Source: Egicoccus halophilus
Lineage (GTDB): Bacteria > Actinomycetota > Nitriliruptoria > Nitriliruptorales > Nitriliruptoraceae
DNA length: 64,000 nucleotides
Assembly: GCF_004300825.1 (NCBI RefSeq)
Contig: NZ_CP036250.1
Coordinates: forward strand, 1,302,001 to 1,366,000
Reading direction: 5' to 3'
The translations under genes and the position numbers were made by a program. Below the pieces are notes generated by a model. It made no database searches, was not told where the DNA came from, and was given only the letters and a program-made list of their open reading frames with translations. Positions 56,027-64,000 of the stretch are shown here, in pieces. Position 1 is the stretch's first letter, and every line of letters starts with the position of its first letter.

Positions 56027-58681
56027 GTGAGCGAGTTGTCCAAGGCCTACGACCCGGCGGCCGTGGAGGCCGACCTCTACGAGGACTGGTTGCAGGCCGG
56101 CCTGTTCTCCGCCGACCCGGACGCCGACGGGGAGCCGTTCTCGATCGTCATCCCGCCGCCGAACGTCACCGGCGCGCTGCACATCGGCCACGCGCTGACC
56201 AACGCGATCGAGGACGCGATGGTCCGCCGGGCGCGGATGCAGGGCAGGAACGCGGTCTGGGTCCCGGGCATGGACCACGCCGGCATCGCCACGCAGAACG
56301 TGGTCGAGAAGCAGCTCGCGGCCGACGGGCTCACCCGTCACGACCTCGGACGCGAGGCGTTCGTCGAGCGCGTCTGGACCTGGCGCGACCAGTCCGGCGG
56401 GATGATCCTGCAGCAGCTGCGCAAGCTCGGCTCGTCGCTCGACTGGGACCGCGAGGCCTTCACCTTCGACGAGCCCCGCTCCCGCGCCGTCCGCGCCGTG
56501 TTCACGAGCCTCTACGACCAGGGACTGATCTACCGCGGCAACCGCCTGATCAACTGGTGCCCACGCTGTAACACCGCCCTGTCCGACATCGAGGTCGAGC
56601 ACGACGACGCCGTCGGTGAACTCGCCCGGTTCCGCTACCCGTTCGCCGACGACCCCGACCAGGGCATCGAGGTCGCCACGACCCGGGCCGAGACGATGCT
56701 CGGGGACACCGCGATCGCCGTGCACCCCGACGACGAGCGCTACACCGACCTCGTCGGCCGGCACGTCCGCCACCCGTTCCAGGACCGCACCTTCCCGATC
56801 GTCGCCGACGACTACGTCGATCCCGAGTTCGGCTCCGGCGCCGTCAAGATCACGCCTGCCCACGACCCCAACGACCATGCCATCGCGCTGCGCCACGACC
56901 TCGAGATCCTCGACATCATGGCCGACGACGCGACGCTGACCGACGTCGTGGGCGCACCCTTCGCCGGCCTCGACCGCTTCGAGGCCCGCACGCGCGTCAA
57001 GGAGGAGCTCGACGCGCTGGGCCTGCTGCTCGCCGTCGACGAGCACGAGCACGCCGTCGGCCACTGCTCGCGCTGTGGCACGGTCGTCGAACCGCGTCTG
57101 TCCGACCAGTGGTTCGTCGAGGTCCGTCCGCTCGCCGACAAGGCCGCCGCCGCCGTGCGCGACGGCCGGACCGTGCTCGTCCCCGAGAGGTTCACCAAGC
57201 GCTTCCTCGACTGGCTCGACAACCTGCACGACTGGACCATCTCGCGCCAGATCTGGTGGGGGCACCGCATCCCGGCCTGGTACTGCCCCGACGGGCACAT
57301 CACCGTCGCGCAGCAGGACCCCACGAGCTGTGCCGAATGCGGCGCGGGGGCGCTCGGGCAGGACCCCGACGTCCTCGACACCTGGTTCTCGTCCGCGCTG
57401 TGGCCCTTCACCGTGTTCGGCTGGGAGGGCCCCGACAGCGACACCGCCGAACTGCGGACCTGGTACCCGACGGCCGTCCTCGAGACCGGCTACGACATCA
57501 ACACCTTCTGGGTCTCCCGGATGCTGATGATGGGGCTGTGGTTCCTCGACGACGTGCCGTTCCGGGTCATCTACAACCACGGCATGGTCCGGGACCAGTA
57601 CGGCAAGAAGATGTCGAAGAGCTTCGGCAACGTCATCGACCCGCTCGAGTTCATCGACGCCTACGGCGCCGACGCCCTGCGGTTCGCGCTGTTCCAGCAC
57701 TGCTCGCCGGGCACGGACGTGCCGCTCGCCCCTGAATGGGTCGAGGGCGCCAAGCGTTTCACCAACAAGTTGTGGAACATCGTCGGGTTCGCGCTGCGCG
57801 TGCTCGACGACACCCGCCCCGGTGACCTCCCGCCGGCCGACCGGCTGCTGCTCGAGGACCGCTGGATCCTCTCCGCGCTCGAGCAGGCCCGCCGTGACGT
57901 CGAGGACGCCTACGAGACCTGGGACTGGGCCCGCATCGCCGGTGCGCTGTACCACTTCGCCTGGGACGAGCTCGCCGACTGGTACCTCGAGGCGGTCAAG
58001 CCACGGGTGTACGGCGACGACCCCGAGGCCCGTGCCACCGTGCAGGCCGTCCTCGCCCGGGTGCTCGACGACCTGCTGCGGCTGCTGCACCCGCTCACCC
58101 CGTTCGTCACCGAGGAGCTGTGGCGCACGCTCACCGGTGCGAGCGGTGGCCGCGACTCGCTGATGGTCGCCGCCTGGCCGCAGGGCCGGTCCGACGACCA
58201 CGACGCGTCCGCCCGGGCCGACTTCGGCGTCCTGCGCGACCTGGTCACCGAGGTGCGTCGGTTCCGCTCGCAGAACGGCATCGCCCCCTCCGCGCGGTTC
58301 GAGCTCACGCTGGCCAGCGAGCACCGGACGTTGCTGGAGGAACAGCAGGCGCTGATCGGCTCCCTCGCGGGGCTGTCCGGGCTCACGTTCGTGGGCGAGA
58401 TCGACGAGCGGCCCGGCACCTCGACGATCGTGTTCGGCGGTGGCAGCGCGCAGGTCGAGCTCGCCGGTCTGATCGACGTCGAGGCCGAGCTCGGCCGGCT
58501 CACCAAGGAACTGGCCAAGGCCGAGGGCGACCTGCAACGCGTCGAGAACAAGCTCGGCAACGCCTCGTTCGTCGAGCGGGCTCCCACCGAGGTCGTCGAC
58601 CGCGAACGCGCCCGCCGCGAGGAACTGCACGACCAGATCGGCCAGCTCCGCGAACGCGTCGACGCGCTGTCGGACCTCTGA
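56027..58681 (+). CDS. valS: Valyl-tRNA synthetase
   Basis: Class I aminoacyl-tRNA synthetase, cytoplasmic, 884 residues. The HIGH motif is at residues 52-55 (NVTGALHIGHAL) and KMSKS at 528-532 (GKKMSKSFGNV). The editing domain lies between about 150 and 330 (TTRAETMLGDTAIAVHPDDE), the anticodon domain at about 600-790, and a C-terminal coiled coil at about 820-880 (EAELGRLTKELAKAEGDLQR), which is typical of ValS and separates it from IleS. The GTG start has no strong ribosome site. folC follows two genes later, a common actinobacterial order. Confidence 0.98.
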   Translation: MSELSKAYDPAAVEADLYEDWLQAGLFSADPDADGEPFSIVIPPPNVTGALHIGHALTNAIEDAMVRRARMQGRNAVWVPGMDHAGIATQNVVEKQLAADGLTRHDLGREAFVERVWTWRDQSGGMILQQLRKLGSSLDWDREAFTFDEPRSRAVRAVFTSLYDQGLIYRGNRLINWCPRCNTALSDIEVEHDDAVGELARFRYPFADDPDQGIEVATTRAETMLGDTAIAVHPDDERYTDLVGRHVRHPFQDRTFPIVADDYVDPEFGSGAVKITPAHDPNDHAIALRHDLEILDIMADDATLTDVVGAPFAGLDRFEARTRVKEELDALGLLLAVDEHEHAVGHCSRCGTVVEPRLSDQWFVEVRPLADKAAAAVRDGRTVLVPERFTKRFLDWLDNLHDWTISRQIWWGHRIPAWYCPDGHITVAQQDPTSCAECGAGALGQDPDVLDTWFSSALWPFTVFGWEGPDSDTAELRTWYPTAVLETGYDINTFWVSRMLMMGLWFLDDVPFRVIYNHGMVRDQYGKKMSKSFGNVIDPLEFIDAYGADALRFALFQHCSPGTDVPLAPEWVEGAKRFTNKLWNIVGFALRVLDDTRPGDLPPADRLLLEDRWILSALEQARRDVEDAYETWDWARIAGALYHFAWDELADWYLEAVKPRVYGDDPEARATVQAVLARVLDDLLRLLHPLTPFVTEELWRTLTGASGGRDSLMVAAWPQGRSDDHDASARADFGVLRDLVTEVRRFRSQNGIAPSARFELTLASEHRTLLEEQQALIGSLAGLSGLTFVGEIDERPGTSTIVFGGGSAQVELAGLIDVEAELGRLTKELAKAEGDLQRVENKLGNASFVERAPTEVVDRERARREELHDQIGQLRERVDALSDL

Positions 58682-58711
58682 CGGGCAAGGCAGGAGCCGG
58701 CCGCGCGCCCG

Positions 58712-58739
58712 ACCCGACGGGGGGCGGTCTCCGTCGGGT
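58712..58739 (+). terminator. Hairpin after valS
   Basis: A 9-bp perfect stem ACCCGACGG/CCGTCGGGT (58712-58720 with 58731-58739) and a ten-base loop, 30 bp after the valS stop. No T tract. Confidence 0.6.
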
Positions 58740-58800
58740 GCGCGAAGGACCGTCGCGGCGGGGTGCTGCGCCGGTCACCAGCGACGACCGACGGTTGATG

Positions 58801-58816
58801 CCTACGTCAACGTAGG
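58801..58816. promoter_or_regulatory. Candidate operator before the acyl-ACP desaturase
   Basis: CCTACGT-CA-ACGTAGG, a 16-bp palindrome 42 bp before the desaturase start. Its position and TetR-operator-like size suggest control of the desaturase by a fatty-acid-sensing repressor. The regulator is not encoded next to it. Confidence 0.6.
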
Positions 58817-58858
58817 TTACGGTCGGGTAGCTCGTTTCCGTCCTCGCCCGGAGTGCCG

Positions 58859-59788
58859 ATGTCCGCCACCCGCCTGTCCGACCCTGAGCTGCTCGTCGAG
58901 CTCGAGCCCGTCGCCGAGCAGGAGCTGCGCCGGCACGAGGAGCTCGCCGACGAGTGGTTCCCGCACGACTACATCCCGTACTCGGTGGGACGCGACTTCG
59001 ACAAGGACCCGTGGACGCCCGACCAGTCGCGGCTCACCGGCGTGGCCCAGATCGCGTTCGAGGTGAACCTGCTCACCGAGGACAACCTGCCCTCGTACCA
59101 CCGCGAGATCCACGACATGTTCGCCAGCGGTGACGGGGCCTGGATCAACTGGATCCACCGCTGGACCGCCGAGGAGGGGCGGCACTCGATCGTGCTGCGT
59201 GACTACCTCGTCGTCACCCGCGCCATCGATCCCTACCAGCTGGAACGCAACCGCATGCAGCAGGTGATGACCGGCTACGACCGCGACGGCAAGGACACGC
59301 TGCGCGGCATGGCCTACGTGTCGTTCCAGGAGCTCGCGACCCGCATCAGCCACCGCAACACGGGCCGCTACAGCGACGACCCGGTCGCCGACCGCATCAT
59401 GGCGCGGATCTCGAAGGACGAGAACCTGCACATGGTCTTCTACCGCAACCTGCTGGCGGCCTCGATGCACGTCGACCCGTCGGCGGCCGTGGAGGCCATC
59501 ACCGACGAGGTGGTGGGCTTCGAGATGCCGGGCAACGGCATGCGCGAGTTCCAGCGCAAGGCGGTGCAGATCGCCAACGCCGGGATCTACGACCTGCGGG
59601 TCCACCACGACGAGGTCATCTGGCCCCTGCTGCGCCACTGGAGGGTGTTCGAGCTCGAGGGGCTCGACGCGGCCGCCGAACAGGCGCGCGAGCGCCTCGC
59701 GGAGTTCCTCGACGGCCTCGACGCGATGGCGACCCGGCAGGAGGAGAAGCGCGCGGCCCGACAGGCGCGGCTGGCTGCCAGGGCCTGA
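58859..59788 (+). CDS. Acyl-ACP desaturase (soluble di-iron, DesA-like)
   Basis: Introduces a cis double bond into acyl-ACP using a di-iron centre and oxygen. The product is 309 residues from ATG 58859 (GGAG five bases upstream; GTG 58853 overlaps that site). Iron ligands are visible in two EExxH/DExxH helices, WTAEEGRHSIVLRDYLV and ISKDENLHMVFYRNLLAAS, with another glutamate in FEVNLLTEDNLPSYHREI. This is the plant-type soluble desaturase family, represented by DesA1/DesA2 in mycobacteria. A 16-bp palindrome upstream suggests lipid-responsive control. Confidence 0.93.
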   Translation: MSATRLSDPELLVELEPVAEQELRRHEELADEWFPHDYIPYSVGRDFDKDPWTPDQSRLTGVAQIAFEVNLLTEDNLPSYHREIHDMFASGDGAWINWIHRWTAEEGRHSIVLRDYLVVTRAIDPYQLERNRMQQVMTGYDRDGKDTLRGMAYVSFQELATRISHRNTGRYSDDPVADRIMARISKDENLHMVFYRNLLAASMHVDPSAAVEAITDEVVGFEMPGNGMREFQRKAVQIANAGIYDLRVHHDEVIWPLLRHWRVFELEGLDAAAEQARERLAEFLDGLDAMATRQEEKRAARQARLAARA

Positions 59789-59829
59789 CGGGCGGGCCGC
59801 CGGCGACCTCGGGATCGCGGGCCGGGCAC

Positions 59830-59835
59830 TAGCCT
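59830..59835 (+). promoter_or_regulatory. Predicted -10 box of folC
   Basis: TAGCCT followed by CGCGCG, 37 bases before the folC start, in an 84-bp gap without other features. Confidence 0.35.
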
Positions 59836-59872
59836 CGCGCGCAGTGCACCCGTCGACCTGCCGAGGCCATCC

Positions 59873-61366
59873 GTGACGCCGACCGACCCCGACTTCGCCC
59901 GTGCGCTCGACGCGCTGGACGCGCGCGGTCCCGGCCGCATGGTGCCGGACCTGTCGCGGATCACGCGGCTCGCGCAGCTGCTGGGTGACCCCCAGACGGC
60001 CTACCCGTCGGTCCACGTGACCGGCACCAACGGCAAGGGCTCGGTGGTGCGCATGGTCGGTGCGCTGTGCTCCGCGGCGGGCCTGTCGGCCGGCACCTAC
60101 ACCTCTCCGCACCTGCAGACGGTCCGCGAGCGGCTCTCGGTCGCCGGCCGGCCCATCTCCGAGGCCCGCTTCGCTGCGGTGCACGACGAGGTCGCCGTGC
60201 TCACCGAGCTGCTCGACCAGGCGGCGCAGGCGGCGACCGGTCCCGACGCCGACCGGGTCACGTTCTTCGAGCAGCTCACGGCGATGGCCTACTGGTGGTT
60301 CGCCGACCTCCCCGTCGACGTCGGCGTCTTCGAGGTCGGCATGGGCGGGCGCTGGGACGCCACCAACCTCGTGCGCGGCGAGGTGGCGGTGCTCAACACC
60401 ATCGATCTCGACCATCCGCAGCTGGGCGGTACCCCGGCCGAGGTCGCGTCCGAGAAGGTGGGCATCGTCAAGCCCGGGGCGATGGTCGTCACCGCGGCGC
60501 AGCAGCCGGAGGTCGATGCGGTGATCGAGGCTGCCGTCGCCGAGGCCGGTGCCACCCTGTGGCGTGCCGACGAGGACTTCGCGGTGCTCGACCGGCGCGT
60601 CGCCGTCGGCGGCCAACTGTTGACGCTGCGGGTCGGTGACCGCGTGATCGATGAGATCCTGCTGCCGTTGTTCGGCCAGCACCAGGCCGACAACGCCGCA
60701 CTGGCACTCGCGGCCTTCGCCGCCTTCACCGGCGTGAGCTTCGCGGCCATGGACGACGAGGTGGTGCGGCACGGGCTCGGCGCGGTCGTGGTCCCGGGGC
60801 GGCTCGAACTCGTGCACCGCGAGCCCACCATCGTGCTCGACGGTGCGCACAACCCGCACGGTGCACGGGCCTCGGCGGCCGCGCTCGACGAGTCGTTCGG
60901 GTTCCGCGAACTCGTGCTCGTCGCCGCCTGCCTCGACGACAAGGACGTCGCCGGCATCCTGGGCGCGTTCCGTGACGTCGCCTCCCACGTCGTGGTGACC
61001 GCCCTCGACGAGCCTCGCGCAGCCAGCCTCGAGCGGATGCACGACGCGGCCGTGGCGGTCTGGCAGGGCACCGGCACCGCCGTCGAGGTGGCCGACGACC
61101 TCGCCGCCGCCCTCGCGTCGGCCGAGGCGGTCGCCGGTGACGGCGACGGCATCCTGGTCGCCGGCTCGCTGCACACCGTCGGTGCCGCGCGTGGCCGGTA
61201 CCTGCCGGTCGAGGACACCGACGACACCGTCGTGCTCGAACCCGAGGACCTCGACGAGGGGCCCGTGGGCGACCTCGCCGAGGAGGCCGAGGAACTCTCG
61301 GCACTGCTCGCCGACGACGACGCCCTGCAGGAGGCACTCGACCGTCTGATCGAGGAAGAGCAGTAG
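59873..61366 (+). CDS. folC: Folylpolyglutamate / dihydrofolate synthase
   Basis: Adds glutamate to folates (and may join dihydropteroate with glutamate). The 497-residue product has the Mur-ligase fold with the P-loop [13 protein letters not shown] at about residues 48-60, [51 protein letters not shown] and the C-terminal [18 protein letters not shown]. The last ~60 residues are a strongly acidic extension ([20 protein letters not shown] and beyond), beyond the usual end of FolC at about 430, of unknown purpose. ndk follows 76 bp later. Confidence 0.95.
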   Translation: MTPTDPDFARALDALDARGPGRMVPDLSRITRLAQLLGDPQTAYPSVHVTGTNGKGSVVRMVGALCSAAGLSAGTYTSPHLQTVRERLSVAGRPISEARFAAVHDEVAVLTELLDQAAQAATGPDADRVTFFEQLTAMAYWWFADLPVDVGVFEVGMGGRWDATNLVRGEVAVLNTIDLDHPQLGGTPAEVASEKVGIVKPGAMVVTAAQQPEVDAVIEAAVAEAGATLWRADEDFAVLDRRVAVGGQLLTLRVGDRVIDEILLPLFGQHQADNAALALAAFAAFTGVSFAAMDDEVVRHGLGAVVVPGRLELVHREPTIVLDGAHNPHGARASAAALDESFGFRELVLVAACLDDKDVAGILGAFRDVASHVVVTALDEPRAASLERMHDAAVAVWQGTGTAVEVADDLAAALASAEAVAGDGDGILVAGSLHTVGAARGRYLPVEDTDDTVVLEPEDLDEGPVGDLAEEAEELSALLADDDALQEALDRLIEEEQ

Positions 61367-61442
61367 CCGTTCGCCTCCCGACTTGTCCCCTCCGGCGCGG
61401 ACGGGCAACCTGCCGCGCGATCCCACCCCCAAGGAGCCCGAA

Positions 61443-61856
61443 GTGGCCACCGAACGCACCCTCATCCTCGTCAAGCCCGACGGCGTCCAGCGCGGGCTGG
61501 TCGGCGAGGTGATCGCCCGTATCGAGCGCAAGGGCTTCCGGCTCGAGGCGCTCGAACTGCGCACCCTCGAGCGGGAGAAGGCCGAGGAGCACTACGCCGA
61601 GCACCGTGAGCGTCCGTTCTTCGGCGAACTCGTGGCATTCATCACCTCCGGACCGCTGGTCGCCCTGTGCGTCTCCGGTGAGGGTGCCATCGCCGGCATG
61701 CGCACCCTGATGGGCGCGACCAACCCGCTCGACGCGACCCCCGGCAGCATCCGCGGCGACTTCGCCACCGAGATCGGTGAGAACATCGTGCACGGCTCGG
61801 ACAGCCCCGAGAGCGCGGAGCGCGAACTGGGCATCTTCTTCCCGGATCGTTTCTGA
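61443..61856 (+). CDS. ndk: Nucleoside diphosphate kinase
   Basis: Balances nucleoside triphosphates by phosphate transfer through a histidine. The 137-residue product has the standard length and order: [40 protein letters not shown], and the active-site H117 in [18 protein letters not shown]. The GTG start has CAAGGAG upstream. A strong terminator begins ten bases after the stop. Confidence 0.98.
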   Translation: MATERTLILVKPDGVQRGLVGEVIARIERKGFRLEALELRTLEREKAEEHYAEHRERPFFGELVAFITSGPLVALCVSGEGAIAGMRTLMGATNPLDATPGSIRGDFATEIGENIVHGSDSPESAERELGIFFPDRF

Positions 61857-61865
61857 CCGGTGACC

Positions 61866-61892
61866 GCGGGGGCGCGCCCGACGCGCCCCCGC
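61866..61892 (+). terminator. Terminator after ndk
   Basis: An 11-bp perfect stem GCGGGGGCGCG/CGCGCCCCCGC with a five-base loop. It also shows that the next gene must start further downstream, not directly after ndk. Confidence 0.85.
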
Positions 61893-62015
61893 GTCGTCCG
61901 CCGGCCAGCGGCGCGTGCCGCCGTACGCGTGGTTGTCCCCAGCCCGCGAGCGGCCGGACGGGCGGGCGCCGTGGACCTCCGGCAGACTGACGCCCTCGAC
62001 CACGAGGGAGCGGGC

Positions 62016-62534
62016 ATGGGCGTCACCGGTACCACGGGCACCGCCGCGGTGATCGCGGCCGGGACCTGGAGCGCGGGTACGCCCGGTGGCCAGGTCGCCC
62101 TGCTCCCCGCATGCCGGGCATGCGATCCGACGACCTACGTCCCCGGTGGACCCGAGCGGACGGTCGTCGACCGTCCGGAGGTCGCCGCCGACCTGCTCGT
62201 CCCCGAGCTCGCCCGGCGCGACCGCGAGCGCTGTGTCGCCGCGTTCCTCGACACCAAGCACCGCCTGTTGCGGATCGCGACGGTCAGCATCGGCTCCATC
62301 GACCACACGTTCATGGCCCCCCGCGAGGTGTTCCGCGAGGCCCTGCTCGTCAACGCCTCGGCGCTCGTGCTCGCGCACAACCATCCCTCGGGTGATGCCA
62401 CCCCCTCCGGCGACGACGAGGCGGTCACCCGCCGCCTGGCGCGGGCCGGGGAGCTGATCGGCGTGGAGCTGCTCGACCACCTCGTGGTGGGGGGCCGCCA
62501 CTGGGTCAGCCTCGCCCGGCGTGGGGTGTGGTGA
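62016..62534 (+). CDS. Short RadC-like JAB/MPN-domain protein
   Basis: A 172-residue protein with the RadC JAB metalloprotease-like domain at about residues 55-170. It has [20 protein letters not shown], the metal motif [16 protein letters not shown] (His-x-His plus Asp near residue 121) and [12 protein letters not shown]. The N-terminal helix-hairpin-helix half of ordinary RadC (220-230 residues) is absent; instead there is a short Gly/Thr-rich segment with PACRACDP. The start ATG 62016 is set by GAGGGAG six bases upstream and by the ndk terminator. The biochemical role of RadC is unsettled. Confidence 0.87.
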   Translation: MGVTGTTGTAAVIAAGTWSAGTPGGQVALLPACRACDPTTYVPGGPERTVVDRPEVAADLLVPELARRDRERCVAAFLDTKHRLLRIATVSIGSIDHTFMAPREVFREALLVNASALVLAHNHPSGDATPSGDDEAVTRRLARAGELIGVELLDHLVVGGRHWVSLARRGVW

Positions 62535-62615
62535 GCGAGCCGACCGACGACTCGAGGGGTCCGCCGCATCGTGTCGGGACGGCCACCCTCGGACGCGGGT
62601 CCGGGGCCCAAGTGT

Positions 62616-62621
62616 TAGCAT
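62616..62621 (+). promoter_or_regulatory. Predicted -10 box of mreB
   Basis: TAGCAT followed by CGCCGCGG in the 214-bp gap before mreB, about 127 bases before the start. The remainder of the gap shows no clear structure. Confidence 0.4.
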
Positions 62622-62748
62622 CGCCGCGGCCCGTGGGGGGACGCGTTCGCGTCGGACGCCCCACCCGGTGCGGCACTCGCCTCCAGCCCCTCGACGGCGT
62701 CAGCGGGGGTCGCGTTTCCTCCTTTCCCCGAGCCCGGCAGGTCGTCCC

Positions 62749-63792
62749 GTGGCTGCGAATCTCGGCAACACCTTCCAGTTCCTCGGCCGCGACATGGCCG
62801 TGGACCTCGGCACCGCGAACACGCTCGTCTACGTGCGCGGGCGCGGCATCGTCCTCAACGAGCCGTCGGTCGTGGCCATCAACACCAAGAACGGCGCGAT
62901 CCTCGCGGTCGGCGCCGAGGCCAAGCGCATGATCGGCCGTACCCCGGGCCACATCATGGCGATCCGGCCGCTCAGGGACGGTGTCATCGCCGACTTCGAC
63001 GTGACCGAGAAGATGCTGCGCTACTTCATCCAGGCCGTGCACAAGCGCCGGTTCCTGGCCAAGCCGCGCGTCGTCGTCTGCGTCCCCTCCGGCATCACCG
63101 GGGTCGAACAGCGCGCCGTCGAGGACGCCACGATCCAGGCCGGCGCCCGCGCGGCCTACATCATCGAGGAGCCCATGGCCGCGGCCATCGGCTCCGGTCT
63201 GCCGGTCCACGAGCCGGCCGGCAACATGGTGGTCGACATCGGTGGCGGCACCACGGAGGTCGCCGTCATCTCGCTCGGTGGCATCGTCACCAGCCAGTCG
63301 ATCCGCATCGGGGGTGACGAACTCGACGACTCGATCATCTCCTACATCAAGAAGGAGTACTCGCTGATGCTCGGCGAGCGCACCGCCGAGGAGATCAAGA
63401 TGGCGATCGGCTCGGCGTTCCCGCTGGCCGACGAGCCCCATGCCGAGATCCGCGGTCGTGACCTGGTCTCCGGGCTGCCCAAGACGATCATCGTCAGCGC
63501 CGACGAGATCCGCAAGGCCATCGAGGAGCCGGTCAACGCGGTCATCGACGCGGTCAAGAACACCCTCGACAAGACGCCGCCGGAGCTCGCCGCCGACATC
63601 ATGGACAAGGGCATCGTGCTGACCGGCGGCGGCGGCCTGCTGCGCGGCCTCGACGAGCGGCTCAAGCACGAGACGGGCATGCCGATCCACATCACCGAGA
63701 ACCCGCTGTCGTCGGTCGCGATCGGCTCGGGCAAGTGCCTCGAGGAGTTCGAAGCCCTCAAGAAGGTGCTGATCTCCTCCTCGCGTCACTGA
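62749..63792 (+). CDS. mreB: Rod shape-determining protein MreB
   Basis: Bacterial actin that guides lateral wall synthesis. The 347-residue product starts at GTG 62749. It has the five actin-fold motifs: [20 protein letters not shown] (phosphate 1), [40 protein letters not shown] (phosphate 2) and the adenosine motif [18 protein letters not shown]. It is nearly invariant with other MreB. mreC begins nine bases later, the standard mre operon. Presence of mreB implies a rod-forming ancestor; many actinobacteria lack it. Confidence 0.98.
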   Translation: MAANLGNTFQFLGRDMAVDLGTANTLVYVRGRGIVLNEPSVVAINTKNGAILAVGAEAKRMIGRTPGHIMAIRPLRDGVIADFDVTEKMLRYFIQAVHKRRFLAKPRVVVCVPSGITGVEQRAVEDATIQAGARAAYIIEEPMAAAIGSGLPVHEPAGNMVVDIGGGTTEVAVISLGGIVTSQSIRIGGDELDDSIISYIKKEYSLMLGERTAEEIKMAIGSAFPLADEPHAEIRGRDLVSGLPKTIIVSADEIRKAIEEPVNAVIDAVKNTLDKTPPELAADIMDKGIVLTGGGGLLRGLDERLKHETGMPIHITENPLSSVAIGSGKCLEEFEALKKVLISSSRH

Positions 63793-63801
63793 CCACCGGC
63801 G

Positions 63802-64000
63802 GTGTTCCAGCGTCGACGCGCGCGCGTGCTGCTCGTCGCTCTCGTCCTGCTGTCGCTGGTGCTGGTCACGATCGACTTCCGTTCCGAGGGCGACGGCCCG
63901 CTCGACCGTCTCCGAGGCGGCATCACGACCGTCTTCCGGCCCGTGCAGGACGGGCTGCTGACGGTCGTGCGGCCCATCGGTGACGCGTTCGGCGGCGTGC
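63802..64000 (+). CDS. mreC: Rod shape-determining protein MreC, N-terminal part
   Basis: The frame opens at GTG 63802, nine bases after mreB, and runs off the window after 66 residues. A basic start (FQRRRARV) is followed by a membrane helix (about residues 8-24, VLLVALVLLSLVLVTID) and then LRGGITTVFRPVQDGLLTVV, which resembles the conserved start of the MreC periplasmic coiled coil. MreC links MreB to wall synthases. Confidence 0.9.
   Translation, partial: MFQRRRARVLLVALVLLSLVLVTIDFRSEGDGPLDRLRGGITTVFRPVQDGLLTVVRPIGDAFGGV

Noticed and set aside
53431-56043. An 870-codon antisense open frame opposite the GGDEF-EAL end, dehydratase and winged-helix genes
   Set aside because: Low-complexity translation; spans three real genes and their gaps.
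55958-58630. An 890-codon antisense open frame opposite valS
   Set aside because: Shadow of the valS codon pattern; no recognisable domain.
61860-62015. Upstream extension of the RadC-like protein to a GTG just after ndk
   Set aside because: The segment contains the ndk terminator stem and codes for Arg/Ala/Val runs; GAGGGAG before ATG 62016 marks the better start.
63156-63761. Open frames on the minus strand opposite mreB
   Set aside because: Ser/Pro-rich shadows without motifs; mreB is nearly invariant on the plus strand.

Overview
This 64-kb window is very G+C-rich, almost wholly coding DNA from a motile actinobacterium. The evidence: GTG starts are as common as ATG; the flagellar set lacks the FlgH/FlgI outer-membrane rings (Gram-positive plan); there is a GAF-ANTAR regulator; a LacI-family operator has the exact actinobacterial CebR sequence; a FabG4/HtdX-type lipid cluster recalls Mycobacterium Rv0241c-Rv0244c; and the tig-clpP-clpX...valS-folC-ndk-mreB-mreC series follows the actinobacterial order. 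A deep-branching class such as Nitriliruptoria is plausible, but that is inference only. No rRNA, insertion sequence, prophage or CRISPR array is visible.

Layout. (1) 1-24.3 kb: one flagellar locus on the + strand. It runs from the end of a flagellin gene through fliD-fliS-fliT-like, flgB-flgC-fliE-fliF-fliG-fliH-fliI-fliJ, a lytic transglycosylase, fliK-flgD-flgE, then flbD-motA-motB-fliL-fliM-fliN-fliO-fliP-fliQ-fliR-flhB-flhA, and ends with an FlhF-like protein without a GTPase P-loop and a small membrane protein. Most junctions overlap by ATGA/GTGA, so translation is coupled. A decayed EAL-HDOD (c-di-GMP phosphodiesterase type) gene lies on the opposite strand between flgE and flbD. (2) 24.3-32.1 kb: a cello-oligosaccharide module. 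A CebEFG-type ABC importer (minus) and a GH1 beta-glucosidase plus LacI regulator (plus) diverge from a 381-bp region carrying the CebR-box palindrome beside a promoter-like sequence. An SGNH hydrolase and a membrane protein follow the importer. (3) 32.2-37.8 kb: a lipid operon of thiolase, high-molecular-weight FabG, MaoC dehydratase and acyl-CoA oxidase. (4) 37.8-43.4 kb (minus): a GAF-ANTAR regulator and a thiamine operon (pyrophosphokinase, ThiB, ThiP, ThiQ) behind a clear TPP riboswitch. (5) 43.5-46.5 kb: small housekeeping genes, BioY, tRNA-Gly(UCC), an HPF-like protein and tRNA-Pro(UGG). (6) 46.7-64 kb: protein quality control (trigger factor, ClpP, ClpX), a membrane GGDEF-EAL protein, a threonine-dehydratase-like enzyme, a frameshifted winged-helix gene, ValS, an acyl-ACP desaturase, FolC, Ndk, a short RadC, MreB and the start of MreC.

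How it works together. Region 1 builds the export gate, basal body, hook and stator of one flagellum. The ClpP/ClpX pair and trigger factor, the valS-folC-ndk group and mreBC are core growth genes. Many housekeeping promoters appear to share a TANNNT -10 followed by CG-rich DNA. Several perfect inverted repeats of 15-22 bp sit in regulatory gaps (44623-44661, 45801-45884, 53766-53787, 58801-58816). They are the least explained elements here.
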